The notes beneath the pieces were generated by a model. That model was not told the DNA's origin. It was given only the letters and a program-made list of their open reading frames with translations, and ran no database searches. Position numbers and translations under genes: made by a program. A stretch of DNA of 64,000 bases from Ovis canadensis. Its lineage: Eukaryota; Chordata; Mammalia; Artiodactyla; Bovidae. This document shows, piece after piece, positions 1-10,649 of the stretch (position 1 is the first letter of the stretch; each line of letters opens with the position of its first letter). The DNA is taken from assembly GCF_042477335.2 (NCBI RefSeq), contig NC_091247.1:5044501-5108500 (forward strand), given 5' to 3'.

Positions 1-1044
1 CAGGAAGGCTTCCTGGAGGAGGAGGGGTGAGCCCTGCCTAGGACATGGTCATAGCAGTGTGACAGTGGTCACTTGGTCACCTAATTCTTCTACCAGGACG
101 GTGGCAACTCCTACAGGGAAATGGTGTTGGGGGTAGGTGGGTGGAGTGTGGAAACCCTGGCCATTTCATGGGGAAAGTGCTGTGATCTGACCATAACAGA
201 GTGTGATGACATCCATGGGGATATAGCCAGGCCACCTCCCTCCCTCCTGCTTAATGGCCAAGGCGGCCCCCATACCCTGTCTCTCTTTCCCCCTCCCCTC
301 TCCATCCCTCTGGGTCTTGCCTCATCCTGCCTTTCTGCTTGTCCCCGGATAGGGAGGTGGTGGCAGAGATGCCCCTCAGTCGGCTCCACCTTCTGGGAGA
401 GGCAGGCAGCTCCCTGCCCCCTGGGTGCCAGGGAGCCTGTGCTGCCTCCCAGAGCCCTCCACCTTGGGGCATTTGGAAGCTGCCTCTGGGTCAGAGCCAG
501 GAGCTCCGCACACACTGGCAGCCTGTTCAGGGTCGCTGCTCCTGCAGGCAGTCCTGGAAAATTCCAGCCGTCCTGTGGCCTCAAGAAGCTGGCTGTCCAG
601 AGGCCCCCGCCCCCATGCTCCACCTCACCTGGCCTGCTCCCCAGCACTCTCCCCGGCCAGGCCCTTGGGAACACCGGCAGCCCTGGAGGAAGGCAGCCTG
701 GCTTATGCGGAAGCAGAGGTTCCAGGACACGGTGACCTTGGCCAAGTCCCGCGGCCTCGCCAGGGCCTCCCGTGAAGCCAGTGCAGCTGTGAGCATGGTC
801 AGCCAGTCCCAGGGCAGAAAGTGAGGTGTTTTCTCAAAGTAGCCAGGTTGGTAGGAGTCTGGGAATGTCTGCCCTTCCCCAGGCCTTGATCTGAGTTCCC
901 ACAGCCTTGCTTCCTTTGGGGAGATGAGAGTGTGGGGCTGATGGATTTTTCGAACACTCTGCCAACTCCTGGTTTAGCGCAGCAGCAGCGGCTTACAAGG
1001 GCGGGGTGTGTGGCAAGGTCCTCAGTGCAGGCCTGGGGATAGGA
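1..1044. other. Unique GC-rich stretch, no gene supported
   Basis: No recognisable repeat or exon is seen. Open frames run on both strands (for example + 121-735, 204 codons), but their composition is Pro/Ser/Arg/Gly-rich, as expected of chance frames in GC-rich DNA, and none resembles a protein family I know. It could be intron or intergenic sequence. Confidence 0.5.
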
Positions 1045-1150
1045 GTCAGCACCGGTTACCACCCACGTTGCACAGAAGGGGAAGCTCAGAGAGGCTTATC
1101 CAAGGTCACACAGCCAGGAAATGGAGAAGCTGGCATTTAACACCTTATCT
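1045..1150 (-). mobile_element. MIR SINE fragment
   Basis: The stretch shows the antisense MIR core pattern: a gaagctcagagaggctt-like run followed by a caaggtcacacagccag-like run. MIR is an ancient tRNA-derived SINE of all mammals. The copy is heavily diverged and its ends are approximate. Confidence 0.7.
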
Positions 1151-1272
1151 TTGGGGGACACCTGTCCCCTCCTTGCTCTCCCTCCTCCCACCACCTCGTT
1201 CTTCACATTCAGCCTGAAAATCTCTTGCCCCAAGCCCAGTCCTTAAATGTCAAAATTATTAGCCAGTTCCCA

Positions 1273-1443
1273 GGGCTTCCCTTGTGGCTCAGCTGGTAAA
1301 GAATCCGCCTGCAGTGCGGGAGACCTGGGTTCGATCCCTGGGTGGGGAAGATCCCCTGGAGAATGGAAAGGCTCCCCACTCCAGTATTCTGGCCTGGAGA
1401 GTCTGCCCGACTCTCTCGCAAAGAGTCTGATGTGACTGAAAAT
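1273..1443 (+). mobile_element. Bov-tA SINE, internally deleted
   Basis: The tRNA-like head (cttcccttgtggctcagc, then gttcgatccctgggt as the B-box region) runs into the BovB-derived tail ending near gatgtgactgaa. About 45 bp normally found between the gcctggaga block and the aaagagtc block are missing. An A-rich tail follows. Confidence 0.9.
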
Positions 1444-1739
1444 AAATAATACTACTATAGCCCTGTGGCTAATAGCAAAGTGTCTCTTATCAATACTGCT
1501 TCCTGCTCCGGAGAAGCTGGTCTGTGCCTGGACTCTGCCATCAGAAGGCACTTGGGGTCCTCTCCTAAGATGGGGAGAAGGCTCTTACTTCTAGGTCGGA
1601 GGTGATGGGGACAAATATCCCAGGGGAAGGAGGACGGTGCAGGGAGGCTGTGGGCGGAGCTGAGAACCAGGACTTCTGAGGGCCTATTTGGTGCCCGGCC
1701 GTCGTGAGCATCCTCTGATCGTGCACAGTAGGGGTTTCT

Positions 1740-1830
1740 GCCCCCAGCACACAGATGAGGAAACAGAGCCTCCAGAGGTAAAGTCAGCCCCTTGAGACAG
1801 TGTAACTGGGCATCTCCTGGGGTCTGAGCG
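1740..1830 (-). mobile_element. MIR SINE fragment
   Basis: Antisense MIR core: acagatgaggaaacagagcc followed by an aaagtcag-like stretch. Old and partial. Confidence 0.6.
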
Positions 1831-1881
1831 GCTCCAGCACAGGGCCCAGGCAGGCCTGGGCAGCCCGCTTCCTGCAGGGCG

Positions 1882-1902
1882 CCCCCCACCCCACCCCACC
1901 CC
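1882..1902 (-). other. G-quadruplex-capable tract (C-rich on +)
   Basis: Four C-runs (6, 4, 4 and 4 C) are separated by single A bases on the + strand, so the minus strand carries four G-runs with one-base T loops. This matches the standard G-quadruplex pattern. No function can be assigned from sequence. Confidence 0.7.
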
Positions 1903-2194
1903 GCGGCTCTTCTGAAGGCTCCGCTGGCCCTGAACCCAGAGGGTCATTGCGCTGGACTGGAGCCATTGCCACCAGCTGAGCCTGCAGCCTGGAGCCTTCC
2001 AGGTCTCCACAGGGCCCACCAGCTCGGGGCCACTGCTGCTTTGCAGGGCTCTGGGGCACCATCAGAGGTCCCCGCCTCCCACCCTGGGGTGAGAGGGAGC
2101 GGCAGCCAGGCCTGAGTAGGGTAGGGGGGCCTGGCGGAATCGCTGTGTTGCAGGAAGGGGGTCCCCTTCCAGAGCCCGAGAGCAGGCTCTTGTC

Positions 2195-2250
2195 TAACAC
2201 CGGGAAATGACTTGTCCAAGGAGACACACGTGCTGACAGAGCGACAGGCT
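2195..2250 (-). mobile_element. Possible MIR fragment
   Basis: A weak antisense MIR-like core is seen (aaatgacttgtccaaggaga). Only about 50 bp are recognisable. Confidence 0.35.
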
Positions 2251-2714
2251 TTACTGGGAAGGGGCACGGGGCGCGGGGCGTGGGGGTGAGGGTGAGGGGC
2301 CCAGGGACACTGCTCTCCCTGTGGCTCACAGTCTCGGGGTCTGCAGTAAAGGGTGAGCTTGTGGCCTGTCTCTGGCAGATCATTCCGACTCAGTGTCCTT
2401 CCTGGTGCTGCATACATCACTCAGCCAAGAGGAGGCCAGCGAGGAGGATTCTGGGAGGTCGGCAGGACACGTGGACTGGTGTCTCCTCTCCCCCTGTGAC
2501 CTTTCCCGAATTCATCCGGTCGGGGGCGGCTGATTAGCTGCACGTTCCTTACCAGGGCCTCCTGTTGTCAGATCACTCACACAAGAGGCCTGGTCTTGCC
2601 TGGCCAGGGCTGGTGGTTTCGGTCAGTGTTTCCCCAGATGGCTGGACCGCCACTACCTACCAAGCCCGCCCTGTGCCAGGCTCTGTGCCCAGGGTTCCTT
2701 GTCCATATTTTCTG

Positions 2715-2845
2715 ACTGACTCGTCCCACTTCCCTGCACAGGAAACAGGAGACAACACCTCCCAGAAAGGTTGCAGGACTTTCTCGAGGCCGCCACTAAA
2801 CCAGTCGGAGGCAGGATAGAAATCTGAACCCAGAGCTGAACCTAG
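2715..2845 (-). mobile_element. MIR SINE fragment
   Basis: The antisense MIR pattern includes a caggaaacaggag stretch and the aaatctgaacccagag end that reflects the MIR 5' region. Moderately diverged. Confidence 0.55.
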
Positions 2846-3404
2846 AAACACTCTCTGACCGTCGACCACCCCCGTCAGGAGTTCCAGCCCTCCAAGGAGC
2901 ACCAGTTCCCCCTCTGGTGGCATCACTCTTTCCTCTGAGGAGGGGTTTGTGAGCATCTCCGTGAGCCAAGCCGCAAAAACAGTGACCGGGTAAGACGACG
3001 TCACCGTCCAGGGAGTCCCACAGCCAGGCGGGCACGCGGCACTGATTCAGACACGCCCAGAAGTGACTGTGGCATCGACCGGGAGTCAGGCTCCGAGGGA
3101 AGCTGGTGAGGTCTGATGAGCACCCAGGACGACGGGCCTTGAGCTGGCCGGGAGTCAGGAGAGACAGGAAAGGAAGACTCAGATGAGATCTGATCACATC
3201 AGCATCAAAAGACAGAGGTCGGCAGCTGGAGGAGGGGAGGAGAGAGCTCTGGCTCTGACCGAACGCGGTGATGGTCCTAAAAACAGCGACGTTCATTCGA
3301 GATCTGACGAGTTCATGCAACTGTCCTGCGGGCGTCTCCCCTGGTCCTGCCCTGCCTCCAGCCACCTGACCTGGGGCCCCCTGAACCCTGCGTGTCTGGG
3401 ACCC

Positions 3405-3470
3405 CTCGCCACTGGGCCTTTGCACATATGGTTCCTGCTGTTCCACTCTTATGACTCCCCCTCCCTCCTC
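3405..3470 (+). mobile_element. L2 LINE 3' region fragment
   Basis: The block gggcctttgcacatatggtt followed by cctgctgttcc matches the well known L2 3' region. Upstream sequence from about 3310 may belong to the same copy but is too diverged to be sure. Confidence 0.5.
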
Positions 3471-3479
3471 CCACCAAAC

Positions 3480-4510
3480 CCCACGTAAGAGATTTTGCTT
3501 ACTCTTTGCTGGAGCCTGGCCTCTGGGGGGCACATACCCTCGCGGGCCTCCTCCCTTTACACACACTCCCCTCCGGCAGTGTATCTGGCTTTGGCGAATC
3601 CCAGGGCATTGTCGTCAGCCAGCTGCAGCATGGTGGCAGGGCCCCACCAGGACACTGCAAACCCACCTGTGACCAGTCCTGGTGGCGCCCTGGCTCCTTC
3701 CCTGGACACTTGTTCGCCATCCCACAATTCTTAGTGATGCGTGTCGGGCACTGTTCCCCGGGGGCCCGAAGTCTTGGGGGAGAGACATCCCAGAAAAGAA
3801 AGGCTCACGGGACGAGGGGCCAAGCGGCAAACCTGAGACGGGCCCAGGTCGCTGTGGACCTCCCTGCCAACCTTGAACGACATGGTGGAAAGCGCCTCCC
3901 TTCTCTCTGGCTGACGCACGTCTGCTGATCGCTCTCCACCACCTGGTGCTAATTCACACGCCACCCCGGCTGCTTGGCTGCGGGATTCTGGATTCATTCT
4001 GGAGGCAGGACCCAGAAGGGCAGTCAAGAGGCCTCCCTTCCACCAGGGAAAACAGAACACTCACAAAACGGGTTGTCGAGCAGATTCCTCCTAAGCTGGT
4101 TTGGTTTTTGAATTGGCCGAGGGCCCAGAATCCGACTGGCAGCGATGGGGTGGACAGATGGGGTCCTATATGAAGCTACTGACTCATTCAACTTAGAAAG
4201 AGAAGAAAACCTTATTAGTCAAGGTTTCAAAGACTTCAGCTTCACAGGAAGCCTTCTCCGGCCCAGCCAGCTGGGGCCGCCTCCCTGGCTGGCACTGCCC
4301 AGCTCTGCCAGGCCCCCCTGGAGGCTCCCAGCTCCCAGCACCACAGCCAGGGGGCCAACGGCCAACAGCTGGGCCCAATCTTGCCCCCACGAGCTGCTGC
4401 TTCCTGAGTCCCAGGGGTTTCTGTCTGTTCCCGGCGGGCTGGACCAGGCTGGAGGCATTCCACAGCCACCCCCCACTGTCCCCTCGCTCTGCACTCAAAG
4501 TGACCTGTTC
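3480..4510. other. Unique stretch, no gene supported
   Basis: No recognisable interspersed repeat, RNA gene or exon-like conserved frame. A 256-codon frame on the minus strand (3566-2796) enters here and is the longest open frame in the window, but it overlaps the MIR and L2 remnants and is judged a chance frame. Confidence 0.45.
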
Positions 4511-4857
4511 TAGGTTGAAACATTCCCCCACCCCCAGTTGATATAGTGAAGTCCTAACCCCACATACCTGGGAATATGACCTTGTTTGGAGACAAGGTCT
4601 TTGTAGAGATCAGAGTTAGAGTGAGGTCGTTAGGGTGGGCTGTGCTCCAATTTGACGTCCGTACAAAAGGGATGTGCACGCACAGACACAGGCAGAGGGC
4701 AGGTGACCATCCGCAGGCCGAGGAGCGAGGCCTGGGACAGGTGCTTTCCTAGGGCCCTCGGCGGGAGCCAGGCTGCCGACACCCAGATCTCAAGCTTCTG
4801 ACCCCCAGCGCTGAGAGACAACGGATGTCTGCGCTTCGGTTGTTTTGTCACTAACTT
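4511..4857 (+). mobile_element. MLT1-type MaLR LTR, left part
   Basis: The LTR consensus is recognisable along its length: the ttgaaacatt start region, gaagtcctaacccc, gaatatgaccttgtttggag, tagggtgggc and the final tgagagacaac region. MLT1 LTRs are non-autonomous mammalian ERVL-like elements. A BovB fragment interrupts it at 4858. Confidence 0.75.
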
Positions 4858-5060
4858 GAGTCTGACCCTGACACCCCATGGAATGCGGCACCCCAGGCTT
4901 CCCGGTCCTTCACTCTCTCCTGGAGCTTGCTCAAGTTCATGTCCGTTGAGTCGGTGATGCCATCCAGCTGTCTCATCCTCAGTTGCCCCTTTCTCCTCCT
5001 GCGCTCAGTCTTTCCCAGCGTCAGGGTCTTTCCCAGGGAGTCGGCTCTGCACATCAGGTC
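4858..5060 (-). mobile_element. BovB LINE 3' fragment
   Basis: This is the antisense 3' end of BovB, from the gaccctgacaccccatgg block through gttgagtcggtgatgccatc to tttcccagcgtcagggtctt. It is severely 5'-truncated (about 200 bp) and inserted within the MLT1 LTR. Confidence 0.9.
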
Positions 5061-5115
5061 TGTTGTTTGGGACGCCCAGCCTGCAGTGCTGTGTCACAGC
5101 AGACCTGGCAAAGGG
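5061..5115 (+). mobile_element. MLT1-type LTR, 3' end
   Basis: The tctgttgtttgggacgccca block followed by cacagcagacctggcaa matches the terminal part of MLT1. It is read as continuation of the LTR at 4511 after the BovB insertion. Confidence 0.6.
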
Positions 5116-5349
5116 AGGCATGAGGCCACCAGCCTCACGGGCTCCATCCCCCAGCCAGCGTGTGGCCAGGCCATGGGCTTCTGCCCAGCCCAGGCCTGCT
5201 GTCCTGTCAGGCCCCCCAGAACCCCCCACTGCCATCTGCGGGTCCAGGACTCCCCTCCCCGGGGCCAGGTGGAAATCTCCCTTCTGAGGAGCTGGAGGAG
5301 TGTCTGGGCCTGACTTCATCATCATCACTGTCTCCTCCCCCCCGCTTTT

Positions 5350-5681
5350 CTTTAATAAATGTGTGCAGGTTTATTTATTTGGGGCTGTGCTGGGTCTTCA
5401 CTGCTGCGTGGGCTTTCTCTCTAGTTGCAGCAGGCAGGGGCTACTCTCCAGCTGTGATGCGGGCTTCTCGTTGCGGAGGCTTCTCTTGCTGCAGAGCACG
5501 GGCTGCAGGGCGCACGGGCTTCGGTAGTTGCGGCTCCCGGGCTCTACAGCACAGACGCAGTAGTTGTGGTGCGCAGGCTTGGTTGCTCTGCAGCACGTGG
5601 GACCTTCCCAGACCGGGGATCGAACCTATGTCTCTGGCATTGGCAGGCAGGCTCTTTACCACTGAGCCACCAGGGAAGCCC
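5350..5681 (-). mobile_element. CHR-type SINE, long form
   Basis: Full-length antisense copy. An A/T-rich tail and ggctgtgctgggtcttcact lead through the GC-rich body to gaccggggatcgaac (B box) and end in gccaccagggaagccc. CHR SINEs are tRNA-derived elements of Cetacea, Hippopotamidae and Ruminantia. Confidence 0.9.
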
Positions 5682-5690
5682 TCACTTTCT

Positions 5691-5820
5691 TTTTTTGCTT
5701 CCCCGGCAACCACCCCCCTGCATGGTTTGTGGGATCTTAGTTCCCTTACCAGGGATTGAACCTGGGCCCTCTGCAGTGAAAAAGCAGACTCCTAACCCCT
5801 GGACCACCGGGGAATTCCCC
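5691..5820 (-). mobile_element. CHR-type SINE, short form
   Basis: Antisense copy lying almost directly beside the preceding long copy. Markers are gggatcttagttccctta, accagggattgaacctggg and ctggaccaccggggaattcc. Confidence 0.85.
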
Positions 5821-6164
5821 CACTGTCGCCTCTGAGAGCCCTGGAAGAGGTGTCCCAACCCACAGGGCTGAGCCAGGCCCCCAGGAACAGAGCCCCGGAG
5901 CTCCTGAGTCCCAGGTGCCTCAGTCCGCAGGGCCCTGCGCACTGGCAGCAGCGTCCGGCCCCAGGACGGATGAGACACACTGCGCGCAGTTACAGGGCTC
6001 ATGCCGCCCTTTAAACTTGCTTCTGAAGCGTGTGCTTGCAGGGGCCAATAAGCAAAGCATGTCACATGGCGCTGAATGCGCGATCGCCAGGTGAGGACAC
6101 GGGCAGTCCCCTTCCATGGCCCGTCGTTCATGAGCGCTCACTCCGCACTGCGCGTCAGTGACCT

Positions 6165-6290
6165 CCCTTAAGTGCCTCAGAGATCCTTACAGGGTACTGA
6201 CATCATCACCCCGTGTCACGCATGGGGAAGGCCACGGTGGCAGAGTCTCTAAGTGACGCACTGGGGTTCACACTTGAGCCCAGAGTTTGT
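6165..6290 (-). mobile_element. MIR SINE fragment
   Basis: Antisense MIR/MIRc-like pattern: a gcatggggaaggccac-like core, then tggggttcacacttgagccc. Diverged. Confidence 0.55.
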
Positions 6291-6554
6291 GCTGAGACCG
6301 CACCGTGGGCTTCCTGTCCAGGCCCCACCCAGGGTGCCGTTCTGAGGACCAGCAGGGGGAGTGACCCACCGAGGCTGGGCAGTTCCACCAGGTGGGGTTG
6401 GGGCACTGAGGTCGCCCCCACCCCCAACCTCTCCCAGAGCCCATGGTGTTTACAATTCTTGCCTCGTGAAAAAGTTTCAAATTCCACAGCCACTGAGCAG
6501 GTAGAACAGTGGCTTCATTTCACACTGTAGGGAGCTAGTTTTCTGTGCCCCCTT

Positions 6555-7085
6555 TTTTTTTTTTTAATATATACATTTTTATTGGAGTATAACTGCATTT
6601 TTCCCTGGAAGCTCAGCTTGTAAAGAATCCACCTGCAATGCGGGAGACCTGGATTCGATCCCTGAGTTGGGAAGATCCCATGGAGAAGGGAACAGCTACC
6701 CACTCCAGTATTCTGGCCTAGAGAATTCCCCGGGGTTGCAAAGAGTCCCCCGCGGACGCGACTGAGCGACTTTCGCTTTATAGCTGCTTTACAACGTCGT
6801 GTCAGTTTCTGCCGTACGGTAAAGGGAATCAGCCACACGTGTACGCATATCCCCGCTTTTTTGGATTTCTCTCCCATTTAGGTCACCGCAGCGCGCTGGG
6901 TAGAGTCCGTGTGCTCCCCAGCAGGTTCTCGTTAGTTACGCTTCATATATGGTGTCAATGGTGTACACTTGCCAATCTTGATCTCCCAGCTCGTCCTATT
7001 CCCATCTCCCCCCTTGGTGTCCATATGCTTGTTCTCTACGTCTGTGTCTCTGTTCCTGTTTTGCGAATAAGATTGACAGCTTCAA
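6555..7085 (-). mobile_element. L1 3' end (ruminant type), split by a SINE
   Basis: The antisense L1 3' UTR is recognisable from attggagtataactgc and, beyond the SINE, from ttacaacgtcgtgtcagttt through tttggatttctctcccattt, ggttctcgttagtta and ttgttctctacgtctgtgtc. A Bov-tA interrupts it at 6601-6778. Confidence 0.85.
6601..6778 (+). mobile_element. Bov-tA SINE inside L1
   Basis: Head, B-box-like gattcgatccctgagttggg and BovB tail (aaagagtc, gactgagcgac) are present. The flanks tataactgc and tatagctgc form a near-perfect target-site duplication of the L1 sequence, so the SINE is younger than the L1 copy. Confidence 0.9.
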
Positions 7086-7398
7086 ACCCTCTCTTCTGGT
7101 GGTTGGCGGCAGTGGCGGTGGGGGGCACGGTATGTACCCCCCCACCTCAGTGTTTGTGCTAGACCACAGATGTAGGTCAACCGGGGACCCCGCCCTTAAA
7201 CAAAGATCCCAAGTGCTGTGCGGGTGCACATCAAGGCCTGTGGGTGCCGCCAGGGACCTTCCGACCGGAGACACCAGGCTTCTCTGCACCACCCCCGCCC
7301 CAGCAGCTGGCTTCTCTCTGCAGGACAACGGGCGCAAGAGGACTTTTTCAAGAGGAAGGAGAGCTCTGCTGAAGGGACCTTCAGTCCAGATGGGCAGA

Positions 7399-7442
7399 GG
7401 GGCTGGGGAGGTGGGGGGTGGCGGGGAGTTTGGGAGGAGGGG
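7399..7442 (+). other. G-quadruplex-capable G-rich tract
   Basis: Six runs of three or more G lie within 44 bp, with loops of 2-6 bases. This fits the standard quadruplex pattern. It sits in unique GC-rich sequence, and a role is not inferable. Confidence 0.55.
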
Positions 7443-7519
7443 CTCCGCTCTTTGCTGATTCAGACGAAGCTTTCTTAGGAAGTGCTGCATTCAATCTCCC
7501 CACTAAGAAGCCAGCAAAG

Positions 7520-7650
7520 GGGCTTCCCTGGCGGTCCAGTGGTTAAGATTCCCCGCTTTCAATGCAAGGGGGCTCGAGTTCAGTCTCTGATGGAGATACT
7601 AAGATCTGCATGCTGTGCAGCGCGACCAAAAACAAATTAAAATTTTTTGA
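7520..7650 (+). mobile_element. CHR-type SINE
   Basis: Begins ggcttccctggcggtccagt, carries the ggttaagattccccgc and gttcagtctctgat blocks, and ends in an A-rich tail (accaaaaacaaattaaaa). Confidence 0.9.
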
Positions 7651-8439
7651 AAGATTCATGTTAAAGAAGCGAAGAAAACTGAGGCCCACTGGTCACAGTG
7701 GAAGGTCCTGGGCCGGGCCAGGTGAGGGGCCTCCCCCTCCACTCACCCCTGGGCCTTGGGAAGCCTCAGCTCTGCCCCCCTCGCCCTGCCCCTCCTCTCA
7801 CCAAGCTCTGTTTCCCATCAGGCTCACTGATCCGTTCAGGTCAGAGCCACCAGCCGGAGGCCAAGCAGAGAGGTCACTGCTAACTATATGCTAATGACAG
7901 CAGGGACCAATCAATCTCCCCCTTAATCAGGCAATCAATGTGCACCGCAGGTGTGTCCGATCCCGCCTGCAGCTGGGGCTGAGGGGCGGGCAGGGGAGAG
8001 GAGGCTTGGGGTGGGGGGCTTGATCCCAGCCCCGCCCTCCTCTCCACCCCAGAGAGAGCCGGCTGCACATTGAAATCACTGCTCAGGAGAGAACAGAGGA
8101 GGAAAGAGGGGGGGAAAAGACGGCATCTTTTTAATCAAGGCTCAGAGCTGCAGCCACTAGTGAATTCAAGGTTCTCGGGAACCCCAGGGCAAGTCTGGGT
8201 GGAGAGAAGCCAAGAGACTTCCTCCTCCTCCCTGCGCTCCTTCAGCGGGTGGGGGCGGTGAGTGTTTAAACCTTTGACTGGAGACTGGGAAGCTTCCCAG
8301 ATCCTCCTGCCTTTCTGAGTTGGAAGGTCACCCAAGGTCAGCACCAGTCCCCTCCTACCCGCTCTCCCAGTGCGGTCCCTCCCAGCCTTGCTTTAGGAGC
8401 ATAGAGGTACCAAGAGACTGTTTCCCAGCTCTTTCTCAG
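7651..8439. other. Unique stretch with clustered AT-core sites
   Basis: No repeat or gene is recognised. Around 7890-7980 there are several TAAT/CAATCAAT cores and two E-boxes (7948-7953 and 7970-7975) in otherwise GC-rich DNA, which could be a regulatory element. See findings. Confidence 0.4.
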
Positions 8440-8545
8440 CACCCGCTGGATTGTGTACCTACTACATACCAGCTTTAAATACTACAACATAAAGCCCTGT
8501 TTCTAAGTTTATTCCGTTTTGCAGACGAGAAAACCAAGGATCAGT
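8440..8545 (-). mobile_element. MIR SINE fragment
   Basis: Antisense MIR/MIRc-like: gtgtacctactacatacca followed by ccgttttgcagacgagaaaa. Diverged. Confidence 0.5.
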
Positions 8546-8843
8546 CAGGATCATGGAATCTGCCGGCATTTCAGCCAAGGTAGGAGGGTGGGGACACAGC
8601 CCCCTTGGCCTCCAAATTCTCTTCCCGGGAGCACCCCAGTTGCTCCAGCTCCAAGGTCCTCGTTAGGGCCACGGCTCTCTGCCGTGCACCCCGATCCTCT
8701 GCAGCTCCTCAGCCCTCACCACCTGCTTGCTGCAGCTTTCCCCCTTTCACAGGTTAGCCTGGGGCCGAGATCACATTGTCTGCGGAGCGCCTTCATTCCC
8801 GAAGTACACAGGCTCCCACCCACAGCAGCTGGGACTCAGGCTT

Positions 8844-9342
8844 TGTTCCTACTGTCACGCGAGTGTGTGTTCCTCAGTTCTTTGTCTCGTCACAACAAAG
8901 ATTTGGAGTGATGGACATTAAAGCCCCCTCGGCGAGTCACAGCTCTCAGGTCTTGGATAGACCATGTTATAGCTCTCAGGTCTCGAATGGACCATGTTAT
9001 AGCTCTTAGACAAATTAGTGTTACAGCTCTATTTTATTTAGAAGAGAGCAGGAAAATCCATCTTTGAGGCATGAGGGCACGTCGATCTAAAGACACGAAG
9101 AGAAGAGCGCCCCAGCATGCGGGAGAGAGAGCTGGCTCTGGCTCCTATTTATATGTTTATCTCTCCCTGGGCCTGTCCTGTGTAAATTGGGCCAGCCAGG
9201 AGTGTTATCTGTTTTACCTGAGGTCCTCACTCCGGTCCTCAGACCTTCTTTTGTTCCATTTTTGCGGGCTTTTCCCTTCCTTGTCTTGTAGCCACCGCCA
9301 TTCTGGACTCCTTTTCCCTGTTCTACCTGCCTAACTACTACA
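8844..9342 (-). mobile_element. Solo retroviral LTR (ruminant ERV)
   Basis: Read on the minus strand the element starts TGTAG and ends AACA, giving TG...CA termini. It has a TATA-like box (minus-strand TATAAATAG, + 9145-9154) and an AATAAA poly(A) signal (+ 9033-9038), the order expected for U3-R-U5. Flanks are GGCTT (8839-8843) and GGCTG (9343-9347), a 4/5 match to a 5-bp target duplication. No internal retroviral genes lie on either side, so it is read as a solo LTR left by recombination. The U5 part contains a 30-bp tandem duplication (8941-8970 and 8971-9000). The family name is uncertain. Confidence 0.8.
8941..9008. repeat. 30-bp tandem duplication inside the LTR
   Basis: Two 30-bp units (8941-8970 and 8971-9000) differ at only a few bases and are followed by a partial third unit. 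The unit begins agctctcaggtc and ends accatgttat. Confidence 0.9.
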
Positions 9343-9459
9343 GGCTGTGTGATTAGGAGCAAGTTGTTGGCTGTCTCTGGGCTCAGCAGGCACCGTGTAG
9401 TGTGACCCAGCAACCAGCCCCTGGCCCCCTGTAAGGCCTTCCCTGTGCCTCCCCTCCGC

Positions 9460-9535
9460 TTCTCAACAGAGTCAGCTGAGACCCAGAGAGGTTAACTAGC
9501 TTGCCCAGGGTTGCCCAGCAAACCCAGGCAGCACA
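9460..9535 (-). mobile_element. MIR SINE fragment
   Basis: Antisense MIR core: gacccagagaggttaactag then cttgcccagggttgccca. Confidence 0.75.
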
Positions 9536-10649
9536 GGCACTGAGCAAGTGTCTGTGCCCAGAAAACCTGAGACCCTGCTCCCGCCTCTCCCCTTCTCTGC
9601 CCCCAGAGCTGTCAGAGGGAGGAGCAAGACCAAGAGCTGGGAAGAGAGGGCACAGGGTCAGTGATGCTGGTTAAGGGATTCATGGCCTGGGAGACATATT
9701 CCCAGAGCAGCTCACTTCGAAGGTTCTGCTATGAAGCGCTCTATGCAGGGAAATGCTGTAAAAACGGAGGTTCAAAGCCACACCCAGGGAGGGGAACAGG
9801 TGGGCCTCGTTTGGGTCTCCATCAGACCTCCTGGTGTGATCTACAGCCATCTGCCTTCCCGACCATCATGTCCTGCCCTCTCTGCACGCACACACACACA
9901 CACACCATAGACTTGGGGGGCCCTGCGCCCACGCTGAGACACCCCACCCAGTGCTGCTTAATCAGGGGGCAGGAGCTGGAGGATGGCAAGGAGGCGCTAG
10001 GATTTCCCTGTCTGAGATGACAGCCACTGGCCACACCTGAATTAAAAGGAATTTACCAGAATCACTGTGAGCCAAGTTTACGTTTATCTCAGTTAACTGA
10101 GGTTCACTGTCCATCTCCTCAGCCTCGCCAGCTACACTTCAGGTGGTCAGGAGCCAGGTTGTAATTAAGACTGAGCCTGTTAGCCACCGCCCACCCCAGC
10201 CATCCTGTGCAGATACAGAACATCCCAAGTTTCTACAGGGCAGACTGTCTCCTAGAGACGTGGGCTTTCCCCTTCATGGGTGTGCACGCTTCTCTCTCGT
10301 TGGATTCCTCTGTTGGCTCCTCTGGTACATGGCCTGATGTGGCCCCCAGCAGCATTTCATCACGCCCTCTCCGCTGACCCCAGTTCCTCTTAGGTCAGAA
10401 TCCCAGGAGAGAAAGGGGTAGCTTGGCCCTGTCCGATGAACACGGACTCCCTGGGGCAGGCAGCGGTGCCCAGCGTGTCTGGGAAGCCAGGACTGGGTGC
10501 AGGGTTTCCTCAGAAGGAGTATGGCTCCAGGAGTAAGAGTGTGGAGAATGAGAGTGACCGAGAAGTGTAATGTAATGTAATTTCTCTCCAGGAAGGGGTG
10601 CCCCACGGCTGAAGATCCCAGGTTAGCAGCAACGCTAGCGTAGACAGGC
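9536..10649. other. Unique stretch with a short (CA)n tract
   Basis: No gene or clear interspersed repeat is recognised. A (CA)n tract of about 18 bp lies at 9888-9905 and a short (TAATG)n tract at about 10563-10582. Confidence 0.45.
9888..9905. repeat. (CA)n microsatellite, short
   Basis: Nine uninterrupted CA dinucleotides are seen. Confidence 0.9.

Noticed and set aside
121..735. 204-codon plus-strand frame near the window start as a possible exon
   Set aside because: No recognisable domain, several overlapping frames of similar length on both strands, and no convincing splice or start context.
1273..1345. tRNA gene-like A and B boxes in SINE heads (here and in every Bov-tA/CHR copy)
   Set aside because: These are SINE promoters derived from tRNA, not functional tRNA genes; no complete cloverleaf is kept.
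3000..3300. Possible CpG island (several CG dinucleotides)
   Set aside because: CpG density looks only moderate by eye and no promoter features accompany it; a computed observed/expected ratio would be needed.
2796..3566. Longest open frame in the window (256 codons, minus strand) as a possible gene
   Set aside because: Composition is Arg/Gly/Ser/Pro-rich as in GC-rich chance frames, it overlaps MIR and L2 remnants and an opposing frame, and no family motif is seen.
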